Shown: positions 42,765 through 53,303, counted from the stretch's first letter. The stretch is 64,000 nucleotides of DNA from an uncultured Atopobiaceae bacterium (GCA_934792625.1 CAKVON010000002.1:62001-126000), one strand, 5' to 3'. Numbers and translations: made by a program. The notes: a model not told the origin generated them from the sequence alone.

Positions 42765-45530
42765 TTAAGCCAGCTTGACGGGGCCGCCGTTGGACTTGAT
42801 CTTGGCCTGAGCAGCCGCGAGACGTGCGATGGGCACGCGGTACGGCGAGCAGGAGACGTAATCAAGACCGAGGTCGTAGTACATCTGGATGGAATCCGGG
42901 TCGCCGCCAGTCTCGCCACAGACACCGCAGACAATCTTGTCATTGGCCTTGTGGCCACCCTCGACGCCGAGCTTGACAAGCTTGGCGACGCCAGGATCCA
43001 GCGTTTCGAAGGGGTTGGTCTTGAGAATCTTCTTGGTGAGGTACTGCGGGATGAAGGCGCTCTCAACGTCATCGCGCGAGAAACCGAAGCCCATCTGGGT
43101 CAGGTCGTTGGTGCCGAAGGAGAAGAAGTCGGCGTACTCGCCAATCTCATCAGCGGTAACGGCAGCACGAGGAATCTCAATCATGCAGCCGACGGGGATC
43201 GACAGGTCAACACCAGTCTGCTGGGAGACGGAGGCAATGACGGACTCGATCTGCTCGCGGACGACCTTGAGCTCCTCGACGGTCGAGACGAGCGGGACCA
43301 TGATCTCGGGCTTCGGGTCAAAGCCACGCTTCTTGAGGTGAGCGGCAGCGCTGGCGATAGCGCGGACCTGCATCTCGGTCAGCTCGGGGTAGATGATGCC
43401 GAGGCGGCAGCCACGCAGGCCAAGCATCGGGTTGGCCTCCTGGAAGGAATCCAGGCGCGTGAGAAGGTCGCGACGAGCCTTGAGCTGAATCTCGGACTCG
43501 CCACGCTCCTCGGCGTGGGCAAGCTCGACCGCATACTCGCGGGGGTTATCCAGGAACTCGTGCAGGGGCGGATCGAGAAGACGGACAATGACGGTCTTGC
43601 CGTCCATCTCCTTGAACATGCCGAGGAAATCGTCGGTCTGAACCTTGAGCAGCTTGCCAAGGGCCTGCTGCTTGGTGCCGGTGCGCTCGGCGAGAATGAA
43701 GGACTGGATGATCTCCTTGCGGTCGCCCAGGAACATGTGCTCGGTACGGTCGAGGCCAATGCCCTCGGCGCCGAAGTCGCGGGACAGCTTGGCATCCTCG
43801 GGGTTGTCCGCATTGGCGCGGACGCCCATGTTGCGGCCACGGGAGGCGTCGGAGCGGACCTCGTCGGCCCACTCGAGGATGGTCTCGAGGTCGCCGGTCA
43901 GCTCGGGACGAACCAGGGGCACAGAGCCCAGGATGACGTCACCGGTCGTACCGTTGATGGAGATGATGTCACCCTCGTGCAGGACGACGTCAGAGCCGGA
44001 GATAACGACCTCCTTGGCCTTGGCGTCGATCTTCAGGGCCTCAGCGCCGCAGACGCAGGGCGCACCCATGCCACGAGCAATGACGGCAGCGTGGCTGGTC
44101 TTGCCACCGTGCGAGGTCAGGATACCCTCGGCGGCAACCATGCCCTTGAGGTCGTCGGGGTTGGTCTCCCAACGAACCAGAATGCAAGGCTTATCCCTCA
44201 TCTGGCAGTCGACGGCATCGTCGGCAGAGAAGACGACCTGACCGACGGCAGCGCCAGGCGAGGCGTTCATGCCCTTGGCAATGACCTTGAAATCGGCCTT
44301 GGGATCGAACTGCGGGTGCAGAAGCTGGTCAAGCTGGTCAGGCGCGACGCGCATGACCGCCTCCTCCTTGGAGATGGCGCCCTCGGCCTCAAACTGCATG
44401 GCAATGGCGAGCGCGGCCATGGCGGTACGCTTGCCGACACGGGTCTGAAGCATCCAGAGCTTGCCCTGCTCGATGGTGAACTCGATGTCCATCATGTCGC
44501 GGTAGTGCTCCTCGAGCTTGACGAAGATCTCGTCGAGCTGCTTGCCAGCCTCCTCGAGGCCGGGAAGCTTCTTGAGGTCGGCGATAGGCTCGGTGTTGCG
44601 AATGCCCGCGACGACGTCCTCGCCCTGGGCGTTGACCAGGAAGTCGCCGTAGAACTCCTTGGTGCCGTCAGCGGGGTTGCGCGTGAAGGCAACGCCGGTA
44701 GCAGAGGTCTCGCCCTTGTTGCCGAAGACCATGACCTGGACGTTGACCGCGGTGCCGAGGTCGTCGGAAATCTTGTTCTGCTTGCGATAGATGATGGCGC
44801 GCTCGTTCATCCAAGAACCGAAGACGGCCTCGATGGCAAGGCGGAGCTGCAGCATCGGGTCCTGCGGGAAGGAAGCGCGGCCGTCGGGGGCAACCTCAGG
44901 GTGAGCCTGGGAGTCGACGTTGACGGCGAAGATGTTCTTGAAGGTCTCGACAAGGTCCTTGAGGTCGTTTGCATCGAGCTCGGTGTCGAGCTTGACGCCC
45001 TTCTCGGCCTTCTTCTCGTTGATGGCCTCCTCGAAGAGGTCGCCGTCGATGCCCATGACGACGTTGGAGAACATCTGGACGAAACGACGGTAGGAATCGT
45101 AGGCGAAGCGCTCGTTGCCGGTCTGCTTGATGAGGCCCTGGACAGAGATGTCGTTGAGACCAAGGTTGAGAACCGTGTCCATCATGCCGGGCATCGAGAA
45201 GGGGGCACCGGAGCGGACGGAGACGAGCAGCGGATCCTCGGCGTCACCGAGCTTCTTGCCCATGCGCTGCTCGAGGTTCTCGCGAGCGGCGTCGATCTCG
45301 TCGAGGACGCCGTCCTCCCAGGTGTTGCCGGAGTTGGCATACTTGACGCAGGTCTGGCAGGTGATCGAGAAGCCAGGAGGCACGGGAAGGCCAATCTTGG
45401 CCATCTCGGCGAGGTTGGCGCCCTTGCCGCCGACGATCCACTTGGCCTGCTCGACGGTCTCGCCGGCGGGCTCGGTGGCGTTGACGCCATCGATGCCGGC
45501 ACCGAAGCGGTACACATGCTTTTCAGCCAT
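42765..45530 (-). CDS. ppdK: Pyruvate, phosphate dikinase
   Basis: PPDK interconverts pyruvate, ATP and Pi with PEP, AMP and PPi, often in the glycolytic direction in anaerobes. The 921-residue protein has the N-terminal ATP-grasp domain (GGKGANLAEMAKIGLPVPPGF), the swivelling histidine domain with GGKTSHAAVIARGMG near residue 450, and a C-terminal PEP/pyruvate TIM barrel with CGVCGETGGDP. GGAGGAG precedes the ATG at 45530. The regulatory kinase/phosphorylase gene ppsR lies just upstream, and an 18-base perfect palindrome lies in the leader. Confidence 0.98.
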   Translation of the reverse strand: MAEKHVYRFGAGIDGVNATEPAGETVEQAKWIVGGKGANLAEMAKIGLPVPPGFSITCQTCVKYANSGNTWEDGVLDEIDAARENLEQRMGKKLGDAEDPLLVSVRSGAPFSMPGMMDTVLNLGLNDISVQGLIKQTGNERFAYDSYRRFVQMFSNVVMGIDGDLFEEAINEKKAEKGVKLDTELDANDLKDLVETFKNIFAVNVDSQAHPEVAPDGRASFPQDPMLQLRLAIEAVFGSWMNERAIIYRKQNKISDDLGTAVNVQVMVFGNKGETSATGVAFTRNPADGTKEFYGDFLVNAQGEDVVAGIRNTEPIADLKKLPGLEEAGKQLDEIFVKLEEHYRDMMDIEFTIEQGKLWMLQTRVGKRTAMAALAIAMQFEAEGAISKEEAVMRVAPDQLDQLLHPQFDPKADFKVIAKGMNASPGAAVGQVVFSADDAVDCQMRDKPCILVRWETNPDDLKGMVAAEGILTSHGGKTSHAAVIARGMGAPCVCGAEALKIDAKAKEVVISGSDVVLHEGDIISINGTTGDVILGSVPLVRPELTGDLETILEWADEVRSDASRGRNMGVRANADNPEDAKLSRDFGAEGIGLDRTEHMFLGDRKEIIQSFILAERTGTKQQALGKLLKVQTDDFLGMFKEMDGKTVIVRLLDPPLHEFLDNPREYAVELAHAEERGESEIQLKARRDLLTRLDSFQEANPMLGLRGCRLGIIYPELTEMQVRAIASAAAHLKKRGFDPKPEIMVPLVSTVEELKVVREQIESVIASVSQQTGVDLSIPVGCMIEIPRAAVTADEIGEYADFFSFGTNDLTQMGFGFSRDDVESAFIPQYLTKKILKTNPFETLDPGVAKLVKLGVEGGHKANDKIVCGVCGETGGDPDSIQMYYDLGLDYVSCSPYRVPIARLAAAQAKIKSNGGPVKLA

Positions 45531-45548
45531 TTGCACTCCTCCTGTCGG

Positions 45549-45566
45549 GCGTGTCGTACGACACGC
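45549..45566. promoter_or_regulatory. Perfect 18-base palindrome in the ppdK leader
   Basis: GCGTGTCGTACGACACGC is fully self-complementary and ends about 8 bases upstream of the ppdK ribosome-binding site. A second, shorter inverted repeat (ACCGGG-TCG-CCCGGT) lies at 45604-45618, and a TATACC -10-like element lies near 45586-45591. It is placed as an operator or a 5' hairpin of ppdK. Confidence 0.6.
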
Positions 45567-45730
45567 AATCCTTTTGGGCTACCCGTGGTATAAAGCCGCA
45601 GGCACCGGGTCGCCCGGTCACTTGTTCCATATTCATTTATGAAACCGGCAAAATGCATCGTTATTACGGAAGCGGCCTAAAAAGGACCGTGGGCGGGATA
45701 GTGCGTTTTACCCATGTTGCACGACCGCTA

Positions 45731-45763
45731 CAAAGTTGGGGTCGCCCCGAGGGACGACCCCAA
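45731..45763 (-). terminator. Hairpin after ppsR (terminator or attenuator)
   Basis: TTGGGGTCG (45736-45744) pairs with CGACCCCAA (45755-45763). On the minus strand only CTTTG follows, so termination may be partial and allow some ppdK readthrough. Confidence 0.5.
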
Positions 45764-45792
45764 AAATCACTCAAATTGCGCGAATTGCTGAC

Positions 45793-45801
45793 GAGAAGTA
45801 C
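45793..45801 (+). repeat. Dispersed word GAGAAG-TAC at the ppsR stop
   Basis: Its last base is part of the ppsR stop codon (45801-45803). Confidence 0.6.
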
Positions 45802-46673
45802 TAGGCCTCGGTACCAAGCGCCTCGATGTGCTCAATGATCTCGGCGGCAATCTCCTCGACGGCCTTACCTTCGGTATGGATGACCTTGCAGCCAAGCTTA
45901 TCCATGAACTTGCGAGCACCATCCTGCTCGATGTCAATCTCCTGGGGATCGGCGTAAGAGCCGGCGATGGCAAACGCGGCATCGTCGGAGAGCCTGCTCT
46001 GTCGGACGGACGCAAGCGAGCTCGAAGGAGCGACGAGACCGAACACGCGGCCCTTCTCGACATCCTCGAGCTGCGCGGGCGGCTCGACGCCGAGCGCCAG
46101 GGGCACGTTTGCGACCTTGTAGCCGAGGAAGGAGAGGTACATGGACAGAGGGGTCTTTGAGGTGCGCGAGACACCCACCAGGACGATATCGGCATCCGTG
46201 AGGTCACCGGGGTTGTGTCCGTCGTCGTGGTTGACGAAGAACTCCATGGCCTCTGCGCGGCGCAGGTAACGCATGTCCACGTTGTGGATGGCGCCCGGGA
46301 TGTTCTTGGGGGCAAGCCCGGTGAGGGTGGACAGGACCGAGATGGCCGGACCGAGAAGGTCGATCGAGGGAATGCCATGACGGTCGAGCTCGCGACGGAC
46401 CTCGGAACGCAGGCCCGAGTCGACGATCGTGTGGAAAACCGCGGTCGGGACCTCGGGGTCGGCATTCTTGTCGAAGTAATGACGCACCTGCTCGACGGAA
46501 TCCACCTTGGCGAGGCGTTCGATGCGGATGGCACCCGCAGGGAACTGGGCCGCGGCGGCATTGACGACCTCGGTGGCCGTCTCGCCGAGCGAGTCGGAGA
46601 TGATGTGGATGACGGGAACCTTCTCGTCGGGAGAACCATCAACGCGATCGAAGTTAGCCTTCACGAATGCCAC
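45801..46673 (-). CDS. ppsR: Pyruvate, phosphate dikinase regulatory protein
   Basis: The 290-residue bifunctional ADP-dependent kinase and Pi-dependent phosphorylase switches PPDK on and off by threonine phosphorylation. It has VIHIISDSLGETATEVVNAA at the start and the P-loop GVSRTSKT at 167-174 in the characteristic DUF299 setting. Placement directly before ppdK supports the function. The gene may end in a partial terminator, so ppsR and ppdK can differ in level. Confidence 0.96.
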   Translation of the reverse strand: MAFVKANFDRVDGSPDEKVPVIHIISDSLGETATEVVNAAAAQFPAGAIRIERLAKVDSVEQVRHYFDKNADPEVPTAVFHTIVDSGLRSEVRRELDRHGIPSIDLLGPAISVLSTLTGLAPKNIPGAIHNVDMRYLRRAEAMEFFVNHDDGHNPGDLTDADIVLVGVSRTSKTPLSMYLSFLGYKVANVPLALGVEPPAQLEDVEKGRVFGLVAPSSSLASVRQSRLSDDAAFAIAGSYADPQEIDIEQDGARKFMDKLGCKVIHTEGKAVEEIAAEIIEHIEALGTEA

Positions 46674-46729
46674 CCTTTCCGTCTTGGGTTACAGGAATCG
46701 GGACGAACTTTGTTGCACAGTTATACCAG

Positions 46730-48826
46730 TTAGCGCTTCCTCGCGAGCGCGCCGATGTCTGCAACTCCATCGAAGACGCGTGCGAACCTGTTGAGCAGAC
46801 GGAGCCTGTTGTTTCGAACGGCCTCGTCCTCGTCCATGACGAGAACCTCGTCGAAGAACGTGTCAATCGGCTCGCGCAGGCCGGCGAGGTCAGCCAGCGC
46901 CGCCTCGTAGTCCCCAGCGGCAAGGTGCGCCTGGACGCTGGCCTCGCCCGCGTCGCAGGCGGCAAGCAGACTGGACTCGGCACCGCCAAGCGAGTCAGCG
47001 TCGACGTCGCAGCCAAGAGCGGCGTCGCCCAGGTGGGAGGCGCGGGCATAGGCGGTGGCCAGGTCATCGAACAGCTCGGGCTCGTCGGCGCGGGCGTCCT
47101 CGAGCGCATGGGCGCGACGGAGGAACTCAGTCGGATCGATGATGTCGGCAGAAGCAAGGGCCTCGATGGTGTCGGGGCGCACACCCTCGTCACGGGCGAT
47201 GCTCGCAAGCCTGCCGGAGAAGAACGTGGCGACGTCGCCCGCGACCTTCTCGGCATCGAACTCGACGCCCTGGGCAGCCAGCGCATCAAGCGCGCAGGCG
47301 ATGAGGTCGCGGAGGGCGAACCGGGGAAGCGCCCTGAGAAGCGCGATGACGCCGATGGCAGAGCGGCGGACGGCAAACGGGTCGGAAGAGCCCGTGGGCG
47401 GCTCGTTAATGGCAAAGATGCCGCAGACGGTATCGAGCTTGTCGGAGAGGGCCACGAGCTTGCCGACAGTGCCGGAAGGCAGCTCGTCACCGGCAAAGCG
47501 CGGGCGATAGTGCTCGGCGATGGCCTCGCAGACCTCGGCGGGCTCGCCGGCGGCCTTGGCGTAATAGCCACCCATGACGCCCTGCTGGCTCGTGAACTCG
47601 ACGACGGCCTGACTCACCAGGTCGGCCTTGGCAAGGTGGGCGGCGCGCACGGTCTTCTCGGCATCCTCGGCCGAAAGTCCGCAGAGCTCGGCGGCGCGAC
47701 GGGAGATGGCCTCCATGCGCTCGACCTTCTGCAGGACGGTACCGAGCTTCTCCTGGAAAACGACCTTGTTCAGACGGGACGCGAACTCGTCGAGGGAGAC
47801 CTTGAGGTCCTCCTCGTAGAAGAACTTCGCGTCGTCCAGGCGGGCGCGAACGACGCGCTCGTTACCGTCGACGATGGTCGCCGAGCAGTCGGGGTCGCCG
47901 TTGGAGACGACGACGAACTCTCGGGTGAGGTTGCCGTCACGGTCGTAGATCGGGAAGTAACGCTGGTTGGAGAGCATGGACTCGCAGATGATCTCGTGCG
48001 GGACGTCCAGGAACTCCTCGTCGAACTTGCCGACAAGCACGGTAGGCCACTCGCAGAGGTTGACGACCTCGTCGAAGGTCTTCTTGGGGGTGTCGACGTG
48101 AGCGCCGTCACGCTCGGCCTCGACCTGGGCGATCTGCTCGCGGATCACACGGACGCGCTCTTCGGCCATGCGGACGCCAGCCGCCTCGAGCACGGATTCG
48201 TAGTCCTCGGGGCAGGCGACGACGTGCTCGCCGGGACCAAGGACGCGGTGGCCGCGGGTGACGTTGGAGCTGGTGACGTCGGCGTAGGAGACGGGCACGA
48301 CCTCACTGCCGAGAAGTGCGCAGATCCAGCGGACCGGTCGAACGAAGGTGGCGTGCTCGGACCCCCAGCGCTGGCTGCGATAGTTGGGCCACTGCAGGCT
48401 GGCAATGACGTCCTGGGAGACCTTGGTCAGAATGGGGGTGGCGGGACGCGACTCGACGTTCTTCTCGGCAAAGACGTACTCGCGACCGTCGGAGTCCTCG
48501 CGGCGAACAAGGTCGGCCGCGTCGACACCGAACTTGCGACCAAAGCCGATCGCGGCCTTGGCAGGGTTGCCGTCGGCATCAAACGCAATGTTGGCCGCGG
48601 GGCCACGCTTGACCTCGTGGACCTCGTCGGTCTGCGTGGCGACATCGGACACGATGGCGGCGAGGCGACGCGGCGTCGAAAGGACGCGCACGTCGCCGTG
48701 GGCCAGGCCGGCCTCGTCAAGGCCGGCAGCGACCATCTTGCCGAGCTGCTTGACGGCGTTGATGAGCGGGGCGGAAGGCATCTCCTCGGTGCCAATCTCC
48801 AGCAGGAAGCTCTTGGTCTGTGCCAT
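46730..48826 (-). CDS. glyS: Glycyl-tRNA synthetase beta subunit
   Basis: The 698-residue beta subunit binds tRNA-Gly. It begins FLLEIGTEEMPSAPL and has VSQDVIASLQWPNYRSQRWG and the C-terminal DALR-like anticodon domain. It follows glyQ with no gap and is required for the alpha2/beta2 enzyme. Confidence 0.97.
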   Translation of the reverse strand: MAQTKSFLLEIGTEEMPSAPLINAVKQLGKMVAAGLDEAGLAHGDVRVLSTPRRLAAIVSDVATQTDEVHEVKRGPAANIAFDADGNPAKAAIGFGRKFGVDAADLVRREDSDGREYVFAEKNVESRPATPILTKVSQDVIASLQWPNYRSQRWGSEHATFVRPVRWICALLGSEVVPVSYADVTSSNVTRGHRVLGPGEHVVACPEDYESVLEAAGVRMAEERVRVIREQIAQVEAERDGAHVDTPKKTFDEVVNLCEWPTVLVGKFDEEFLDVPHEIICESMLSNQRYFPIYDRDGNLTREFVVVSNGDPDCSATIVDGNERVVRARLDDAKFFYEEDLKVSLDEFASRLNKVVFQEKLGTVLQKVERMEAISRRAAELCGLSAEDAEKTVRAAHLAKADLVSQAVVEFTSQQGVMGGYYAKAAGEPAEVCEAIAEHYRPRFAGDELPSGTVGKLVALSDKLDTVCGIFAINEPPTGSSDPFAVRRSAIGVIALLRALPRFALRDLIACALDALAAQGVEFDAEKVAGDVATFFSGRLASIARDEGVRPDTIEALASADIIDPTEFLRRAHALEDARADEPELFDDLATAYARASHLGDAALGCDVDADSLGGAESSLLAACDAGEASVQAHLAAGDYEAALADLAGLREPIDTFFDEVLVMDEDEAVRNNRLRLLNRFARVFDGVADIGALARKR

Positions 48827-49735
48827 CTAGGCCACCTCCCCCTTCTTGGCGTCGTCGTCGCAGGCGGCAACCTCGGCCATGTAGGCCTCGCAGCACGCCT
48901 TGGCGACGGTGCGGACGCGCAGGATGTAGTTAGCTCGCTCGACCGCGGAGAGGGCACCTCGGCTGTCGAGCAGGTTGAACGCGTGACTGCACTTCATGAC
49001 GCAGTCGTACGCGGGAAGCGGCAGGTGCGCCTCGAGGCAGCTGTGGCACTCGCGCTCGTAGTCGTCGAACTTCTGGCGCATCATCTCAACGTTGGCGACC
49101 TCGAAGTTGTAGGCGCTGAACTCGCGCTCGTTCTCGAGGAAGACCTCGCCGTAGGTCATGGGCGTGCCGTCGGGCAGGTAGCTCCAGACGAGGTCGTAGA
49201 CGGAGTTGACGCCCTGGGCATACATGGCGATGCGCTCGAGGCCGTAGGTGATCTCGACAGGAACGGGATCGACCTCGATGCCGCCGACCTGCTGGAAGTA
49301 CGTGAACTGCGTGACCTCCATGCCGTTGAGCCAAACCTCCCAGCCAAGGCCCCAGGCGCCCAGGGTCGGACTCTCCCAGTCATCCTCGACAAAGCGGACG
49401 TCGTGGTCGGCGGGATCGAGGCCGATGGCCGCGAGCGAGCCGAGATAGAGCTCCTGGGAGTCGACGGGCGACGGCTTGAGAAGGACCTGGAACTGGTAGT
49501 AGTGCTGCAGGCGGTTGGGGTTCTCGCCATAGCGGCCGTCGGCGGGACGGCGGCACGGCTGCGGGTAGCAGGTGCGCCAGGCCGCGGGGCCAAGCGAGCG
49601 CAGCGTGGTGGCGGTGTGGAAGGTGCCGGCGCCGACCTCGCTGTCGTACGGCTGCATGACGGTGCAACCCTGCTGCGCCCAATAGTGCTCGAGCGCGAGA
49701 ATCATGTCTTGGAACGTCAGGGGCTTGTCGCTCAT
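48827..49735 (-). CDS. glyQ: Glycyl-tRNA synthetase alpha subunit
   Basis: The 302-residue class II catalytic subunit begins [20 protein letters not shown] and has [29 protein letters not shown] and [23 protein letters not shown] lies 11 bases before the ATG at 49735. glyQ and glyS together give the bacterial heterotetrameric enzyme. Confidence 0.98.
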   Translation of the reverse strand: MSDKPLTFQDMILALEHYWAQQGCTVMQPYDSEVGAGTFHTATTLRSLGPAAWRTCYPQPCRRPADGRYGENPNRLQHYYQFQVLLKPSPVDSQELYLGSLAAIGLDPADHDVRFVEDDWESPTLGAWGLGWEVWLNGMEVTQFTYFQQVGGIEVDPVPVEITYGLERIAMYAQGVNSVYDLVWSYLPDGTPMTYGEVFLENEREFSAYNFEVANVEMMRQKFDDYERECHSCLEAHLPLPAYDCVMKCSHAFNLLDSRGALSAVERANYILRVRTVAKACCEAYMAEVAACDDDAKKGEVA

Positions 49736-49807
49736 GACCGAAAATCTCCTCCCAAGAAGCGGGCTAACGAACGTGGATGGGCCTTGCGGCACTATGCCGC
49801 AAGGCCC

Positions 49808-50347
49808 CTAAAGCATACTCGCATCCGAGGGCGGCCAGAAGATGAACAGCGCCCTCGAGCTGACGGAGTGAAGCGGAACGGGACCAAAGTAGCGCGAGTC
49901 GAGCGAGTCGGTCCTGTTGTCGCCCATGACCCACACGTAGCCCTCGGGCACCGTGTAGGGATAGCTGATGCCGCCCTGGACGGCGCAAACGTCCAGCGGC
50001 TCGGAGGGCTCGCCGTTGACATAGGGCTCGTCGAGCTTCTTACCGTCGACATAGACCGACCCGTCACGCAAGTCGACGGACTGGCCACCGGTCGCGATGA
50101 CGCGCTTGATGAGCGTGACCCCCGGCTCGGCGGGACTGTCGAAGGTGATCACCTCGCCGGCCTGCGGCGTGCGGGTCAGATAGGTGATCTTCTCCCCCAC
50201 CAGCCGGTCCTCGAGCTTGATGGTCGGAAGCATCGATCCCGTGGGCACGATGTAGGGCTCCGCGACGAACGTGCGGATGAGAAGTGCGACCGCCACGGCA
50301 AGCGTGACAACAATGAAATAGCGAACGACGCTCGACACTGTCTTCAT
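49808..50347 (-). CDS. lepB: Signal peptidase I
   Basis: The 179-residue type I signal peptidase has one N-terminal membrane helix (about 7-27), catalytic Ser38 in PTGSML, the general base Lys81 in LIKRVIATGG, and GDNRTDSLDSRYFGPV. The ATG overlaps the trmD stop by one base. The order rpsP-rimM-trmD-lepB is common; rplS is missing from its usual place here. Confidence 0.96.
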   Translation of the reverse strand: MKTVSSVVRYFIVVTLAVAVALLIRTFVAEPYIVPTGSMLPTIKLEDRLVGEKITYLTRTPQAGEVITFDSPAEPGVTLIKRVIATGGQSVDLRDGSVYVDGKKLDEPYVNGEPSEPLDVCAVQGGISYPYTVPEGYVWVMGDNRTDSLDSRYFGPVPLHSVSSRALFIFWPPSDASML

Positions 50348-51111
50348 CACGCATCGGCCTCCCCCGTGCGTCCGAGGTCGGCCTTTGCGACCACCGTGCG
50401 GGCGAACTCGACCTCTTCGGGCGTAAGGCCAGCAGACTCGAGAAGGTCGGGCCTCAGCAACGCGGTCCTCTCGATGGCGTTTGCGCGGCGCCACGCATCG
50501 ACCTTCGCATGGTCGCCCGACAGAAGAACTTCTGGAACTGACATTCCGCGATACTCCGACGGCCTCGTGTACTGGGCGTACTCGAGCAGCCCAGAAGAGA
50601 AGGACTCGTCTTGCGCACTCATCTCGTCACCCAGGGCACCAGGCAGAAGTCGAACCACGGAGTCGATGACCACAAGCGCGGCAAGCTCCCCGCCCGTGAG
50701 AACGTAGTCGCCAAGCGATATGGTCTCGTCGGCGAGCGCGTAGGCGCGCTCGTCGATGCCCTCGTAGCGACCGCACACAAACAAGACGCGGTCCTCTCGC
50801 GAGAGCCTCTCGGCGACGGACTGGTCGAAGGGGGTGCCGCACGGGGTGAAGAAGACGACATGCGGACGGGACCCCTCGGCGGAAATGTCGTCAAGCGCCT
50901 CGTATATCGGCGCGGGCTTCATGAGCATGCCCTGGCCGCCACCGAAGGGCGCGTCATCAACGGTCCTGTGGCGGTCGTGCGTCCAGTCGCGCAAATCATG
51001 CGCCCTGAACTCGAATATGCCCCGCTCACGGGCGCGACCCATGATCGAGGCTGACAGGTACGAATCGAAGACCTCGGGGAACACCGAGAGGACCTCGTAG
51101 AGCTTTGACAT
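50347..51111 (-). CDS. trmD: tRNA (guanine-37-N1) methyltransferase
   Basis: TrmD makes m1G37 to prevent frameshifting. The 254-residue SPOUT enzyme has VLSVFPEVFDSYL, DDAPFGGGQGMLMKP, VFFTPCGTPFDQ and YEGIDERAYALADETISLGDYVLTGGELAA (knot region). It starts 29 bases after rimM. Confidence 0.98.
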   Translation of the reverse strand: MSKLYEVLSVFPEVFDSYLSASIMGRARERGIFEFRAHDLRDWTHDRHRTVDDAPFGGGQGMLMKPAPIYEALDDISAEGSRPHVVFFTPCGTPFDQSVAERLSREDRVLFVCGRYEGIDERAYALADETISLGDYVLTGGELAALVVIDSVVRLLPGALGDEMSAQDESFSSGLLEYAQYTRPSEYRGMSVPEVLLSGDHAKVDAWRRANAIERTALLRPDLLESAGLTPEEVEFARTVVAKADLGRTGEADA

Positions 51112-51140
51112 GCTTTCCTCCAGAAAGCCGATCGCCTGCG

Positions 51141-51659
51141 TCAGTCGGACGCGCCGACGAGCCCGTCCGGAAGATCGACGTGCAAGACGCCCTCATCGTC
51201 GATGCCCAACACGAGATCGGGCACGGCAGGCACGAGAGTCTCGCCAGGCTCGCCGCGAACGACCCAGATATCGTTGACGGGGCCCCTCATGACCTCCTCG
51301 ACAAGGCCAATGTCGCCGTAGGCCTCGTCCATGACGGAAAGGCCGATGAGACCATCGGCGTCGAGCAGCTCGATGTCGTCGGGCAGGTCGGCATCACGCG
51401 CGAGAAGGGTCTTGCCCACAATCGCCTCGGCGGACGTGAGGTCATCACAGCCGGTAAGGCTGACGAGCTGCGCGGTATCCCCGTCGCCAGCGGAGCAGAC
51501 ACGCCTCCACCTGGGACCCTTGAGCTCGGGAGGGACGACGCAAACGTCCAGTCCCTCGTGCAGAAGAAGGGGAAGGCCGCCGACGGGAACCGTCACGACC
51601 TCCCCCTTTTTGCCATGTGTCTTTGAGACCGTGGCTATGGCACGAAGCTCCTCGTACAC
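51141..51659 (-). CDS. rimM: Ribosome maturation factor RimM
   Basis: RimM assists 16S rRNA 3'-domain assembly and binds S19. The 172-residue protein has the N-terminal barrel (ELRAIATVSKTHGKKGEVVT) and the PRC-like C-terminal domain ending VDLPDGLV. The start is a GTG at 51659, 9 bases after the khpA stop. Confidence 0.94.
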   Translation of the reverse strand: MYEELRAIATVSKTHGKKGEVVTVPVGGLPLLLHEGLDVCVVPPELKGPRWRRVCSAGDGDTAQLVSLTGCDDLTSAEAIVGKTLLARDADLPDDIELLDADGLIGLSVMDEAYGDIGLVEEVMRGPVNDIWVVRGEPGETLVPAVPDLVLGIDDEGVLHVDLPDGLVGASD

Positions 51660-51668
51660 GGATGTGCC

Positions 51669-51968
51669 CTAGCCCAGGACTTCCACGTCGACAGAGGTGC
51701 CGACGCGCTGGCCGAGCGCACGGGCGATCGTGCGAATGGCTTTAATGGTGCGACCACGACGGCCGATGACCTTGCCGGCATCGGCTTCGTCGCAGCTGAC
51801 CTCGATCAGGGTGCCATCATCGCCGTCGGTGACGTCGAGCGACACGGAGTCGACATCGTCAACCAAGCCGCACACGACGTACTCGACGAGATCGGCGACC
51901 TTGTCGGAGGGCAGCTCGGCCTCGACGGCCTCGTCGGTCTCCTCGGCCTCGATCCTCTCGGGATCCAT
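51669..51968 (-). CDS. khpA: KH-domain RNA-binding protein KhpA
   Basis: The 99-residue protein has an acidic N-terminal tail and one KH domain with the GxxG loop in VIGRRGRTIKAIRTIARA. It lies between rpsP and rimM, as KhpA does in many Gram-positives, where it partners KhpB. The acidic extension (about 25 residues) is longer than usual. Confidence 0.93.
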   Translation of the reverse strand: MDPERIEAEETDEAVEAELPSDKVADLVEYVVCGLVDDVDSVSLDVTDGDDGTLIEVSCDEADAGKVIGRRGRTIKAIRTIARALGQRVGTSVDVEVLG

Positions 51969-51971
51969 GCG

Positions 51972-52307
51972 CTACTCGGCAGACTCGGCAGCAGCGGCCT
52001 CGGCAGCCTCGGCGTCCTTGGCGATCTGCTTCTTGGACTTCTTGGCCTTCTTCTCGGGCTCGGGAGCATCACCACGGGCGATGTCGATGAGGTGAGAGAC
52101 GGCGTTGGTCGGCTGGGCGCCCTTGGCGATCCAGGCGTCGACCTTCTCGAGGTCCAGCTCGATGGTCTTCGGGTTGGTCAGCGGGTTGTAGCGGCCGACC
52201 AGCTCGATGTAGCGACCGTCGCGGGGCATACGGCCGTCAGCGACGACGACGCGGTAGTACGGACGCTTCTTGGCACCGTGACGGGCCAGACGAATCTTGA
52301 CTGCCAA
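51972..52307 (-). CDS. rpsP: 30S ribosomal protein S16
   Basis: The 111-residue protein reads [21 protein letters not shown] from a TTG start (52307) preceded by GGAGGAG, then the S16 core and an Ala/Lys/Glu-rich tail of about 30 residues. It is the first gene of rpsP-khpA-rimM-trmD-lepB. Confidence 0.97.
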   Translation of the reverse strand: MAVKIRLARHGAKKRPYYRVVVADGRMPRDGRYIELVGRYNPLTNPKTIELDLEKVDAWIAKGAQPTNAVSHLIDIARGDAPEPEKKAKKSKKQIAKDAEAAEAAAAESAE

Positions 52308-52578
52308 TTAAAACTCCTCCAGACGTGCGGCGCGAGTATTAGGGATGTTCGCCGCGTAGCCACATAAAGCAGCTGATAATGATAGGACAAAGGACGCATG
52401 CTGAGAAGTGCGAATTTTGTGAAACGGTGAATGCCCAAGCATTCGAAACAGCATGTCTCACCTCGCTTTAAGAGGTAATTCAGAGATTTGGGTACCATAG
52501 TTTTAAGCAACATGAGTATACGTTGCCAGGACGCATCCGCGTCCAACGACCACAACACGGAGCGTGGGGAGCCAAAAG
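52308..52578. other. Divergent intergenic region between rpsP and the response regulator
   Basis: The 271 bases must hold both divergent promoters. They are AT-richer than the flanks. I see ACCTC...GAGGT half-sites at about 52460-52476 and a GAGAAGTGC word, but no -35/-10 pair I trust on either strand. Confidence 0.4.
52403..52411 (+). repeat. Dispersed word GAGAAG-TGC in the rpsP divergent region
   Basis: An intergenic copy about 95 bases upstream of rpsP and 168 upstream of the response regulator. Confidence 0.6.
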
Positions 52579-53268
<690 letters not shown>

Positions 53269-53303
53269 GCTGTTAGGGTCCCAGCCGCGTCCCCGGAGGC
53301 CAC

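Noticed and set aside
46667..50707. Very long open plus-strand frame opposite glyS and glyQ (similar ones opposite ppdK and the ABC-F gene)
   Set aside because: It mirrors the GC-rich third-position pattern of the real minus-strand genes, has no family features, and the minus-strand genes are unambiguous.
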